NCBI GenBank assembly: GCA_002751075.1
Contig: NAOQ01000044.1
Location: 206,488-220,411 of the forward strand
Direction: 5' to 3'
Length of the DNA: 13,924 nucleotides
DNA from: Ichthyophonus hoferi
Taxonomy: Eukaryota; Opisthokonta; Ichthyosporea; Ichthyophonida; Ichthyophonidae
Shown here: in pieces, positions 1 to 8,374 of the stretch
Layout of the letters: each line of letters opens with the position of its first letter
Position numbering within the stretch: position 1 is the first letter of the stretch
Notes under the pieces: model-generated
The model's database searches: none
Seen by the model: the letters and a program-made list of their open reading frames with translations, nothing else
What the model was told of the DNA's origin: nothing
Position numbers and translations under genes: made by a program

Positions 1-30
<30 letters not shown>
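1..30. repeat. (TA)15 microsatellite
   Basis: A pure TA dinucleotide run opens the window. It lies in the intron downstream of the last visible CEP135-like exon (113-178), so the next exon of that gene is beyond the left edge. Confidence 0.95.
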
Positions 31-32
<2 letters not shown>

Positions 33-3000
33 GATGATGTAATAAAGCATGCATATGTATATTATGAACCCTAGAGCACCAATCAACTAAAAGAAGGGAG
101 TGATAGTAGTACCTTGACATCCAGTCCTTGTTCTGCTAGTTCTGACAGTCTGGTGATTTCTTGGTTGCGTGTGTGTATCTATGCTTGGCATGTGATTGGG
201 AAAGCAATTGGTATAGAGATGCTTGATTGGGTCACATTAAAAGGTATCAACTTACCTATACACATACATACATACATACATACATACATATCATCATACA
301 TACATTCCTTAATAAATATTGGCATATACGTCATCTTACTATCATAACCAGCAATATGTCCTCTATACACACCTGGTCCTTTGCCTTGGTCAACTCTTCC
401 TTCAAGTTAGTGAGATCACGTGATTTTACCTCCAATTGGTCCATAAGCTGACGAATCCTCTGGTCTGAAACATGCATTACCTTGGTATGATCCGCCTATA
501 GATGTATGGTTTATTTTAAGTGGACATGGGTCCGTATAAAGGTTTACAGCCAATGACATGACAGATCTTGAATACACAGATCATGTGAAAACATGGAAAA
601 GCGTGATCGGCAGTCTGGGACTATCCTTTGTTTATAATTGGCTAAATAATGAACACCTGCTCCTCTCCTCTCAGAGGATAGTATTATACACTACTGTGGT
701 TTCCATTCCTCTCGTAGGATAGTAGTATACACTACTGTGCGTTCAATGGATGCCGCAGAATACATTAAAGTAATTGAATGTAATAGCATAATAATAGTAA
801 AACTATACTAACACAATCTGTGCCCTAGGGTTGTATGCACAATGTAAAAACGTTCTGCATACAGGGCAGATACCACCATAGTAAAACAAATAAATATGAT
901 AGCTATCCATGATATACACAGACAGATGGATATATCTGGATAAACCAATTGTTTGATACTTCTATGCAGACATTTTTAGGCGAGAGAGGGCATTGGTCAA
1001 AACAAATGTTAAAAGAAGAGATTATTCCTTACTGTGATGTTGGCTAATTTGGGGACGGGTAGATCATTAGATGGTTCAACGGGTGACGTCATGGTGAGCC
1101 TTTGAGGATGAAACCCTATTGGCTATAGGTTATGCATCGGTCATACAAAGGTTAGTGGGGTATGGAAGTGTCATTGTCCAATCATATCATATCGCACCTT
1201 CCCTGAATTCCTAGATTATCTTTCTGCACATCTTTCATTGGTTTCAAAAGCCAAACAACCAATAGATAAAAATGAAACACAAAACGCGGTAGCAGAGAAA
1301 ACAAAAGGAGAGAACGAGGAAATGGTATACAGAAAATGAACGGAGTCAAGATAGTGTGATAGTATAAAAGGATAATGGAATAATAGGATAATAGTATGGT
1401 AGGTAGTCAAAATAGTCCGATAGTATATTAAGATGATAAAAACTGGCAAGATAATATAATAGTATAATAAGGTATATGTACAGATATATGCCCATAGTAT
1501 GTATAGAAGTATAAATGTGCACTCTTTTGTACACGTACATGCGAGAACATGAGAGAGAAAAAGATTGTATACATGTAAAGATCACAGCAAATTAAGACAT
1601 GATAGTAAACACCATATGTGTAGGGCTATAGGGGCAGACCTGTTTAGAACCATTGGGGGTTTGCACATATGAGGCCAAATTCTTACTAAGTAATGCCTCA
1701 ATCCTCTCAGATTTTAACTCGGATTCCTGTCCCCATCCCAAACAATCAACACACACTATGACCCGCACATAATTGTAACCAATCAGGGCAGATAAGATTG
1801 TTTTATCATAAGTCCACACAATTTATTGCTTCAAAAATATAAAAACATCAATAGATGTCGGACACATTCATGTGCATGGAAATAAAAAAAAATAGTATTG
1901 TATAAGAAGAAGTGCATGTACAGGTACAGATGAATATATATATAAGTGTGGTCTTGCTCTGCGTATGCATTAATATATATAATAACTTTGGTAAACATAA
2001 CCTCGGCTTTGTATTAAGGTAACTATGTGTGTACCAGTATATGGACAGTGTCTTAGGCGTAGTACACATATATACATGCACATATATAACATACTTATAC
2101 ACATTTGTGCGCGCAGAAATAAGTAAATATATAATATACGCATGCATAGGTGGCGATATTTTCGCGTGTGTAAGGTCACAGCCACTCAATTACCTTCTCC
2201 AACCCAGCCAATTGGTGAATAAACTGGGCATTGATAGCCCTGACATCTGCCAGCTGGGAGGACAGGTGACGTAGCTCGGTCTGTAGAGAATACAGGAGTG
2301 GAGAAAAAGGGGAAGGGATGCAAAGGGAATGTAAATAAAGGTATGTGCGATTGGATGGACAAAGGCATGTATATGTATTCAGATCATATATCTATGTATA
2401 TATGCAGCATTAAATTTATCTGCATCTTATATTCCAATGATCTCTCCCCCAATCATATGGTCTGTGACGCAAGCCCGCTAATCAACATACCTCATAGACC
2501 TTATATACAATTAATACATACATACCTGTGCATTCTTACTAACACTATCCGCTCTCTCTCCCGTCTCTATACAATGTAGATGCAGGGCATTGTTCTCCTT
2601 TATCAGCCGTGCATTCTCCCTTTGTAATGCCTGTTCCTTCCCTCTTAACACTACCACTTCATTCTCGGCTCTAGACTGCGCTTCCTTGGCAGACCTGTGT
2701 GTATATGATGAAATAATTGAATTTAGACGTATATAAAAGATGTGTGTATGCAAGGATGACTCTGTTAACTGCTGAGGTATGAGCAACACACATGTACATA
2801 GAGTCGGCTGGAAAAGGCCCTATACACGAATAACATCAAATAATATTGTAGGTATGATTGATAGGGGTGTACTATATTCTATTTAATAGAAAGGTTTGGG
2901 GGAACAAATATATAGTAATATGTAGATGAGAATGGGAAGGAGGAGGGAGTGTAAATGTGTGAGGAACAAAGAAAAAGTATAAATAAATACACCCAGAGAC

Positions 3001-3355
3001 AAAGAAACAGAAAGATAATGACGGAAAATAAAAAATAAGAGGTAAGAAAGAAACGGTTAAGGTAAGGGGGAAGAAAAAGAATGTATATATGTGGGTACGT
3101 GTCCAATAAAGGTATGACAAGAGCCTAGAGGTAGTCGTATATATAGCTATATATGTATCTATTTTAGTACGCATGTATGTGTGTATGTAGGCATGGTTTA
3201 CATAAAATAAAATATATGGATAAACTAAACTAAAATAAAAATACTCTCGGTCTTAAACATAGATACCTTAATGATACAGTCGTTTGTAAGAGATCTGCTG
3301 TTATTTGCTTTACTAGAGGATATGAATCGATGCCAAATCCTTGCCAGTACCCCAA
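1..3355 (-). CDS. CEP135: CEP135/Bld10-family centriolar coiled-coil protein, N-terminal part, 7 exons, partial at both ends
   Basis: This gene encodes the centriole and basal-body cartwheel protein that, in known family members, links the SAS-6 hub and spokes to the microtubule triplets. The coding exons in transcript order are 3355-3267, 2694-2526, 2280-2194, 1726-1640, 1122-1033, 495-373 and 178-113. All introns are GT-AG and all but one are phase 0. The joined 237 residues begin LGYWQ and contain ENARL, NAQF, LEKES, SERIE, YVQTP, a Pro-rich linker and SDQRIRQL. Counted from LGY, the motifs SLR (28-30), ENARL (56-60), QTP (137-139), IxFxxQR (146-152) and RI (187-188) sit at the same offsets as in human CEP135 recalled from memory, so the alignment is ungapped. 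The protein is mostly coiled coil. The family's extreme N-terminus (about 18 residues before LGY) and the C-terminal part are not seen. TSGA10 is a relative but lacks the LGY start as far as I know. Confidence 0.93.
113..178 (-). CDS. CEP135: CEP135-like exon g (last visible), phase 0
   Basis: This exon encodes 22 residues, IHTRNQEITRLSELAEQGLD plus VK. It matches the CEP135 segment with the pattern REREIERLS...DGG..PDV. The acceptor reads ACATAG and the donor AAG|GTACTA. The exact 5' edge is the least certain of the seven, because it starts in a TAxACACAC run. Confidence 0.8.
263..290. repeat. (CATA)7 microsatellite in CEP135-like intron
   Basis: Seven tandem CATA units lie inside the 194-nt intron 179-372. 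A few more imperfect units follow up to about 305. Confidence 0.95.
373..495 (-). CDS. CEP135: CEP135-like exon f, phase 0
   Basis: The exon has 41 codons, from ADHTKVMHVSDQRIRQL to LTKAKDQ. The SDQRIRQL part corresponds to ADNRIQEL of human CEP135 and is followed by heptad-patterned coiled coil. The acceptor is CTATAG|GCG and the donor is CAG|GTGTGT. Confidence 0.93.
667..739. repeat. Two-copy 41-bp tandem repeat with internal hairpin, in an intron
   Basis: A 32-nt unit at 667-698 recurs at 708-739 with three mismatches, a period of 41 bp. Each copy ends in TATACACTACTGTG. The second copy contains AGTAGT-ATAC-ACTACT, a perfect 6-bp stem with a 4-nt loop; one base change weakens the stem in the first copy. 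The repeat lies in the 537-nt CEP135-like intron 496-1032. Confidence 0.9.
1033..1122 (-). CDS. CEP135: CEP135-like exon e, Pro-rich linker
   Basis: The exon has 30 codons and begins PIGFHPQRLTM, followed by a Pro/Ser-rich stretch (SPVEPSNDLPVP). This is the counterpart of the SIAFRRQRMQI-Pro-rich segment that follows QTPGGKKR in human CEP135. The acceptor is CTATAG|CCA and the donor is ACA|GTAAGG. It is too short for ORF finders and was found by looking for this linker. The low-complexity linker explains the weaker similarity after residue 10. Confidence 0.88.
1345..1427. repeat. 61-bp-period direct repeat in GATA/ATA-rich intron tract
   Basis: A 22-nt word starting GTCAAGATAGT (1345-1366) recurs at 1406-1427 with three mismatches. 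It sits in a longer tract of degenerate GATA, ATAG and TAGTAT words that reaches about 1475, inside the 517-nt intron 1123-1639. Confidence 0.8.
1640..1726 (-). CDS. CEP135: CEP135-like exon d, QTP motif
   Basis: The exon has 29 codons: ESELKSERIEALLSKNLAS, then YVQTPNGSKQ. It is the counterpart of ESKAKNERIQ...VVQTPGGKKR, the most recognisable block of CEP135 proteins. The acceptor is GGACAG|GAA and the donor CAG|GTCTGC. It has the same length, 87 nt, as the preceding exon. Confidence 0.95.
2194..2280 (-). CDS. CEP135: CEP135-like exon c, coiled coil
   Basis: The exon has 29 codons, from TELRHLSSQLADVRAINAQF to GLEK. It matches the ADLKFLNNQYAHKLKLLEK segment of human CEP135. The acceptor is CTACAG|ACC and the donor AAG|GTAATT. 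Confidence 0.95.
2526..2694 (-). CDS. CEP135: CEP135-like exon b, coiled coil
   Basis: The exon has 169 nt. Its first base completes an Arg codon split by the only phase-2 intron (AG|G), followed by SAKEAQSRAENE, a heptad coil and QRENARLIKENNALHLH. ENARLxxENN is a CEP135 signature. The acceptor is CACACAG|G and the donor CAG|GTATGT. The phase match with exon a (3267-3355) confirms the frame chosen there. Confidence 0.95.
2926..3081. repeat. Purine-rich tract, polypyrimidine in the transcript
   Basis: About 155 nt of the plus strand are strongly enriched in A and G (runs such as GGGAAGGAGGAGGG and AAGGGGGAAGAAAAAGA) inside the 572-nt CEP135-like intron 2695-3266. The transcript strand is therefore C/U-rich. 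This might bind pyrimidine-tract splicing factors or form triplex DNA, but no function can be shown. Confidence 0.75.
3267..3355 (-). CDS. CEP135: CEP135-like exon a, LGY motif
   Basis: The exon has 89 nt: LGYWQGFGIDSYPLV, then KQITADLLQTTVSL plus a split Arg codon. It matches the family-defining N-terminal block LGYRQ......PLVEKLFSDLVHTTESLR. The acceptor is GCGTAG|TTG and the donor AAG|GTATCT. A second frame is also open here, but only this one joins exon b in phase and resembles the family. Confidence 0.93.
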
Positions 3356-3380
3356 CTACGCATATGATAATATGTATATA

Positions 3381-3455
3381 TGATAGTGTGTATGTATGTA
3401 AGTATTAAGTAAGTATGCATGTACGTATGTATATATATATGCATGTATGTATGTA
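3381..3455. repeat. Degenerate GTAT/ATGT microsatellite
   Basis: Imperfect GTAT and ATGT tetramers with a short TA run lie just upstream (in transcript sense) of the first recognised CEP135-like exon, in what is probably its preceding intron. Confidence 0.85.
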
Positions 3456-3469
3456 AATATTCATATAAC

Positions 3470-3526
3470 TGGCTTATTTGTGAGTATATACAAATGCCTA
3501 TATATACGATTATGCAACAGCAACAT
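3470..3526 (-). CDS. Candidate first exon of the CEP135-like gene (weak)
   Basis: CEP135 proteins carry about 18 residues before LGY, so a short ATG exon is expected upstream. This 19-codon stretch starts with ATG, reads MLLLHNRIYRHLYILTNKP and ends before a GT in phase 0. A Tyr-x-x-Leu pattern loosely recalls YINIRKRL of human CEP135, but the spacing is off by one and the donor CCA|GTTATA is poor. It is listed only as the best candidate I could find; the true exon may lie further right. Confidence 0.15.
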
Positions 3527-5720
3527 GAATGTGCTTGCAATAATAGAGCTACATGTATGTTATTGTACGTGTGCGCGGTTGTGTTATGTATATGAAAGGA
3601 AGAATATTTAGTATCTATGTGAGTCGCACATTGGTGTATATTTCCTATTATGACTAAATGTTATCCAATTATCCGTCAAATCATCACTGGCCTAAACCAA
3701 TTCATCTCCTCAATCTAACTGTATCCCATAAGTGAATTGACTACGGGGCCATTATTACAATAAGAAACCAATCATTGTGGCCTGTATCAGAAAAAGATGC
3801 AGTGACGCACTAGAAAGATATGCATTTATCTAGATATATATATCATCTACGTCTATAGTAAGAATCCCATGGACAGAAGACTGGCATAGACCTTAGCAGT
3901 GTGATATATAGCCAATAGTACGCAAGTATCCATTTATAGGTTGGCTCCCTTAAAAACATGGTTGGCTATATTCTTTGCATATTAACTTTATGGATAACCT
4001 ATCGAGCTGGTTATTGATGGCCAATGAAAAACAAGATTAACTTAAATGTAAATTATGCTAACGGTGAATAATCAGGAGAACCGTGTATATTTATCCATTT
4101 CGCATCTCATGAAAGGATTTAAACAGACTATAAATGAAGAAAATAAAAATAACAAAACAATAGAAAAGCGTGATAAACAAGAATTAAAATCTAATTTGAC
4201 TTGTAAGATTGGTCAAAATTTATGTACACTATTACTTAATTATGAATTACAATCATTGCAATAATTTCCTCTAAGACTTGAACATGATAGATATACCAAT
4301 ATATATAGAAATACTTAAAAATATACATAAGCATTTTCACAGATATATATATATTATGTCAAATGTATAAACACTTACTTATACCTCTAATTATGCGTTC
4401 ACTCTATACCGTCTGCTTATTACTATATAAGGCTATTAATAAGCAGTGAATACAAAGGTTTGTCTAAAACAGCAAATAAGCTAGTTAAGGATGGAAAACC
4501 CGATCTTCACATATTGCCATTTAATAGTATAAATTATAAATAGAAGGTATGTATGTATACAGTAGTTATAATTAACTCAATGTGTTTCCTTGGTGAATCA
4601 AGCTCAAAAAACAAAAGCAGGTAAACAAAATGAAGAAAAAAACGGTAAATAAGGGAAGGATAATACTTTAATGAGTTTGGCGCTTAAGAATTCGTATTGT
4701 TGCACCTCGCTGGCCTCCATGTTTAGGATGGTGCCTCCCAGATAGCATGGTAAAGATATGTCTGGCCTATTGGTTGAAGTAATAACAAGGTCAAAACAGG
4801 CTGTTATATTAATAGGGATTTACTGTACAAACCTTATCTTTGGGAAAAAGTAACATACATGTGTAAGCATTCCGTTGCTTGTGTTTCTATTCTTTAGTAG
4901 GTCCCAGGATAACATATCGCATACAACGATGCATTTTCAATTTAAGTGTACATATAGTAAGCCAGAAGAGGAAGTCATCGCTATAATTTATGGTATTGTG
5001 TTTTTGAATATAGTGTTCATGTTTGTTATAGAGATTATGGGTACCTATCTATGATATTACTATACAGCCTTTTATTTAAAACCTAAATATTAAAATTTTA
5101 TACAAAATTAGTAGAAAAAAAATTTACGGCGGTACTGGATGTGAAGCTAAAGGCGTGTATATATTTGGACCTCTCACGCCTAAGCGCTTGAACACGCGCA
5201 TACCAGTGTATAATGTAATGCACCAGTGTGTTATCAAATACAAACAATAAGATAATCCTTCCCTGTTTATAACATAATTTTCACCGTGAGTTCACCTTTT
5301 GCGCCAAGCCACCATCCAGGTCGTTTAAAAAACGTCCTACTTATTTATTCACCTATGTAATATACCTATATTATATATTGCGTACTAATATCGATTGCAC
5401 TTAAACGGAATTTCCTGGTAACTGCCTTTTTAGATTTTAGAATGTCGTTATTAACTGTTATCTAGATATTCATTCCTATTGGTTTATATTAGATGTGGCG
5501 CAAAAGATGGCCAATGGGAGTAGCTATGGAGTCCAAGGCATTTAATATTATTTCTCCTAGTAGGACTGGTAAGCCCTGTAGGCTTTCATTGTATTTGTTT
5601 CTTTGCCAAATAGAAATAAACCGTCGCCTTTCAAGAAAATTTGGAAATAACTAGAGGGTGTTAATAGACCAACGCAAAGTTATTTTATTCACATAGTGTT
5701 AGGGGAGATACAAATGTTTT

Positions 5721-5736
5721 ATAATGACGTCATTAT
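5721..5736. promoter_or_regulatory. 16-bp perfect palindrome containing a CRE (TGACGTCA)
   Basis: ATAATGACGTCATTAT reads the same on both strands. Its core TGACGTCA is the consensus site for CREB/ATF-type bZIP dimers. It lies 34 bp from an inverted CCAAT pair, which suggests a promoter or enhancer, but no transcription start is assigned nearby. Confidence 0.5.
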
Positions 5737-5770
5737 TAGTCTCTCGGGGATTGTGGGTTTAAGATAAGAC

Positions 5771-5792
5771 ACCAATCAGGGATCGGATTGGT
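5771..5792. promoter_or_regulatory. Inverted CCAAT pair (NF-Y-like)
   Basis: ACCAATC and GATTGGT form a perfect 7-bp inverted repeat with an 8-nt spacer. The left arm continues as ACCAATCAGG, the consensus bound by the CCAAT factor NF-Y in other eukaryotes. It could act with the adjacent CRE palindrome. Confidence 0.4.
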
Positions 5793-6255
5793 ACTTTATA
5801 CTAATCGCAGTAATAGCAATTCATAGCATCACATCCAAATAACAAAACTCATCTAGTTTTTGTACATTGGCGCATTAATCTTTGGATAATTTTTATTGAA
5901 TTTTTAACCATTTAATAATTAAAATGTTAGACACTATCACATAGTTATTCCATATATATTTTTACGATGACATTATTAAACAGTTTATTCTAAAGATTGT
6001 AGGTTCGTTTAAGAGGCCAACACTCCGATAGGCCAAAGTCAATCTATTTTTCTTGTTCTTTATTAGCGCACAATGGCGCTTTTTATTTATTACATTTGTA
6101 AGCATTAAGTAAGAGCTAGATTATTATCTCGTGCTCTAGGAATTGAGTAAACTTTAGTACCCCAATTCTAGTTTCTTCTACGTTCACTTCGTTATATGTA
6201 CTATTAATTCTCAAAAATTGCAATATAATATTGCTTCAGTATAACAAAGGCAAAT

Positions 6256-6289
6256 GAATCTAGAAAAAAATCTAATTTTTGAATCTAGA
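6256..6289. repeat. Twin GAATCTAGA words around an A/T stretch
   Basis: GAATCTAGA occurs at 6256-6264 and again at 6281-6289, separated by A- and T-rich sequence. Because AATCTAGA pairs with TCTAGATT, the block can also fold as a small hairpin. No function is apparent. Confidence 0.6.
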
Positions 6290-6778
6290 TTATCTATACC
6301 TATATTAACATCAAATCTCTTTCATACTCATAACGTTTGGAACTGTAAATATAGTAATTATCACATTCAAAACCAATAAAAATAACACGTAATTCGATAG
6401 TATTATCATTTAACGCTCCCTTCAATAAATATACTCAAGCTGTCAAGACAAAAATGTAACTCTGTGTATTTTGTTGTAAAATTTGATTCATGCAGTCTAA
6501 TTAAAAATTCTGTGTTGACATCTAATATTTATACTACAATACTTGTATATAGAGCAGATAGAAATAAAAGCAGCTAGCTCATCTATGTAGTGTCTAGTTC
6601 AATTAGCTAAAGAGCCAATAGCTAGATAGGAAACTGATTAATTGCTCACCGCTAAGCCAATTTGTTAAATCCCCAGTATTTGAATTGCAACAGTGTCAAC
6701 AACAGAGGAAAGCCCAAGTAGTAACTTGATTGTTTGAGGGTGTATAAAACTATGAATGGATATAGCCAGCATGTTAGC

Positions 6779-7820
6779 CTAGCACCAAGTGACTGGTTTT
6801 GATGCCAATTGAGCATCAACATTTGTGCCCCACGGATTAGTCGAGGCAGTAGGTAGCATGGTATATGTGATGTTTGTGTTCACATGTCCACCATTGTGAA
6901 TCGCTGAAGCAACCGGCACACGTACAGGTATCGTATGCATCCCCACATATGGAGGAGGGGTCACTCCAGGACTGGCCATGGAGACTGTAGTTGATGTGTT
7001 TTGTACCCAGAGTACTGCCAACTCCTGAGCCAGTGCCTTAGCCCACAAGTCAAAGGTTACAGGGTCGATATACAATCCACATGAAAGAATTCGCAGTACA
7101 TATAGCTCTAACTGGTTAAACTGCTTTATATCCATACCAGCCAACCATGCCCATCCTCTGTTGACCTGGTAAACCTCGTCATCAAGGAACTTAAGGGCCA
7201 ATATAAGGCTACCCAAAGATATACAGTAACCGCATACACTTTTAGGTGACATTCGTCTTGTTCGGTCTGCAAATATAAGACCAGCTACAATCACCTCTCG
7301 TGGTACTCCCAGGTCTCCTTCAACGCAGTGAAGTAGCGTGAGTAAATCTTGCGGATGACTGTGCATACAACTGGAAGTTTATGTTATACATGATCAGTAC
7401 ATATCTATCCCGATAGGGTTAAAAGTGGAGAGTTTTAAGAAAGGAGTGCGGCATAGAAAATGAACTTACGCGGTCCAGGTGTGGCAAGACGCATAAAGTA
7501 CAGAGGAAGCGGGCAAATGAGAAACAGCCTTAAGCAAAAAAATCAATGATATTAACAGAAAAGTACAAACCTGCAACCATAGTACACACTGTTGTATATA
7601 TATATATTCAAAGGCACGTATTAAGAGCAAACCGAAGGAGAGTAAGGAAACATAAAAGTCGTGTATTTGTGCCTTACCAATTAGCTGGAGAGCGAGCTAA
7701 CGACTCAACAACAACTGGCGTTTGTGACAGGCTGTTGTGAGAATGGTAAGACTGTCCCCAATAGCACAAAAAATCAGCTAGGGGTCGCAATGGAACGTCT
7801 TTGACATTATTTTGGTTCAT
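6779..7820 (-). CDS. P-type (Pho80-like) cyclin, two exons, 244 residues
   Basis: This is a regulatory subunit for a cyclin-dependent kinase, probably of the Pho85/CDK5-like group that P-type cyclins bind. The exons are 7820-7678 (ATG, 47 codons plus TG) and 7370-6779 (ends TAG). The intron is GTAAGG...TTCCAG, 307 nt, phase 2 on both sides. The first exon is too short for ORF finders and supplies the start (MNQNNVKDVPLRPL) and the TPVVVESLA helix. The cyclin box covers about residues 34-155: VIVAGLIFADR (74-84), ALKFLDDEVYQ (106-116) with the conserved Lys108 and Asp pair, WLAGMDIKQFNQLEL (123-137) and a final helix near 140-166. The tail (about 170-244) is rich in Thr, Pro and Val and looks unstructured. 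Without the first exon the box would lack its leading helix. No polyadenylation signal is obvious close to the stop. CDK partner and role in cycle or nutrient control are not shown by sequence. Confidence 0.88.
7470..7528 (-). other. Exon-like 59-nt cassette inside the cyclin intron
   Basis: The cassette has a pyrimidine-rich acceptor (seven T then GCTTAAG) and a consensus donor CGC|GTAAGT. It has no stop in the frame entered from the first exon. Its length is not a multiple of three, so including it would shift the cyclin frame and reach a TGA in the second exon. It is either a decoy or a poison exon. Confidence 0.35.
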
Positions 7821-8340
7821 GGTTGTACAGTAGAGTTTAACTTGGAAGAACTGGCTACTTGCAGGTTAGGCTATGCCACTAGAGCTAATAATAATGGCTT
7901 TTTTCTTGCATTCCTTTCATATACTGCAGCGATGGAATATTCGATAGGTAAAACTTTTTATAAGCGAAATCTTATGTAACTACAACTAAATGTCTCTCTA
8001 CAATAATTTAATGTTAATGTGTAGTGTACGCTTATATTTATATTTAAGTGTGATTCGGCATGGTCCTAGATTGGTTTTATAGTGGGTAGATTGTTGGGAT
8101 TCCCGCAAATCATGCCTTAGCCTAGTGCATATTTCTGGTGTGGTATTAGATCGCCTACACCCAATATATCTACGCGGATAAACGAATAGCCGATTGGTGA
8201 TTGCTCGCTTTATTCTTACCATCCCAGACAAATCCTAGCCTTGCCTGGGCATTTAGCAAGATGTAGTAACCACATTAAGGTGCAATGAAACAAATGATCT
8301 TGATGATACGGCTCGCAAAAATACATCCCGGGCCACTAAA

Positions 8341-8374
8341 GGCATTGTTTTTCATATGATTATAAGCCAATGCC
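8341..8374. repeat. Small hairpin, GGCATTG/CAATGCC
   Basis: A perfect 7-bp inverted repeat encloses a 20-nt A/T-rich loop. Flanking TAAA and TTTA could extend the stem across a bulge. No associated gene is assigned. Confidence 0.6.

Larger units (their letters stand above)
3527..6778. other. Gene-free stretch between CEP135-like gene and cyclin gene
   Basis: I find no coding exon with family resemblance on either strand. The longest ATG frame (4055-4264, plus, 69 codons) has AT-biased composition and no recognised motif. The stretch must hold the promoter and possibly the first exon of the CEP135-like gene, and the 3' untranslated region of the cyclin gene. Visible structure is limited to the CRE palindrome and paired CCAAT at 5721-5792, the twin GAATCTAGA words at 6256-6289, and scattered CCAAT boxes. 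The tetranucleotide microsatellites that crowd the CEP135-like introns are nearly absent here. Confidence 0.6.

Noticed and set aside
1109-1341. Open plus-strand frame of about 75 codons without ATG
   Set aside because: It overlaps the CEP135-like exon 1033-1122 on the other strand and then intron sequence; no family resemblance.
1848-2274. Overlapping ORFs rich in Tyr, Ile and His
   Set aside because: They are translations of TATA/CATA-type microsatellite sequence in CEP135-like introns.
4055-4264. 69-codon plus-strand ORF rich in Asn, Lys and Glu
   Set aside because: No recognised motif, composition follows the AT-rich background, and no in-phase upstream exon could be joined, although a CTAAC-like word and an AG lie near its start.
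7998-8231. 77-codon minus-strand ORF rich in Arg
   Set aside because: No domain recognised and no splice or start context that favours it over competing frames in the same patch.
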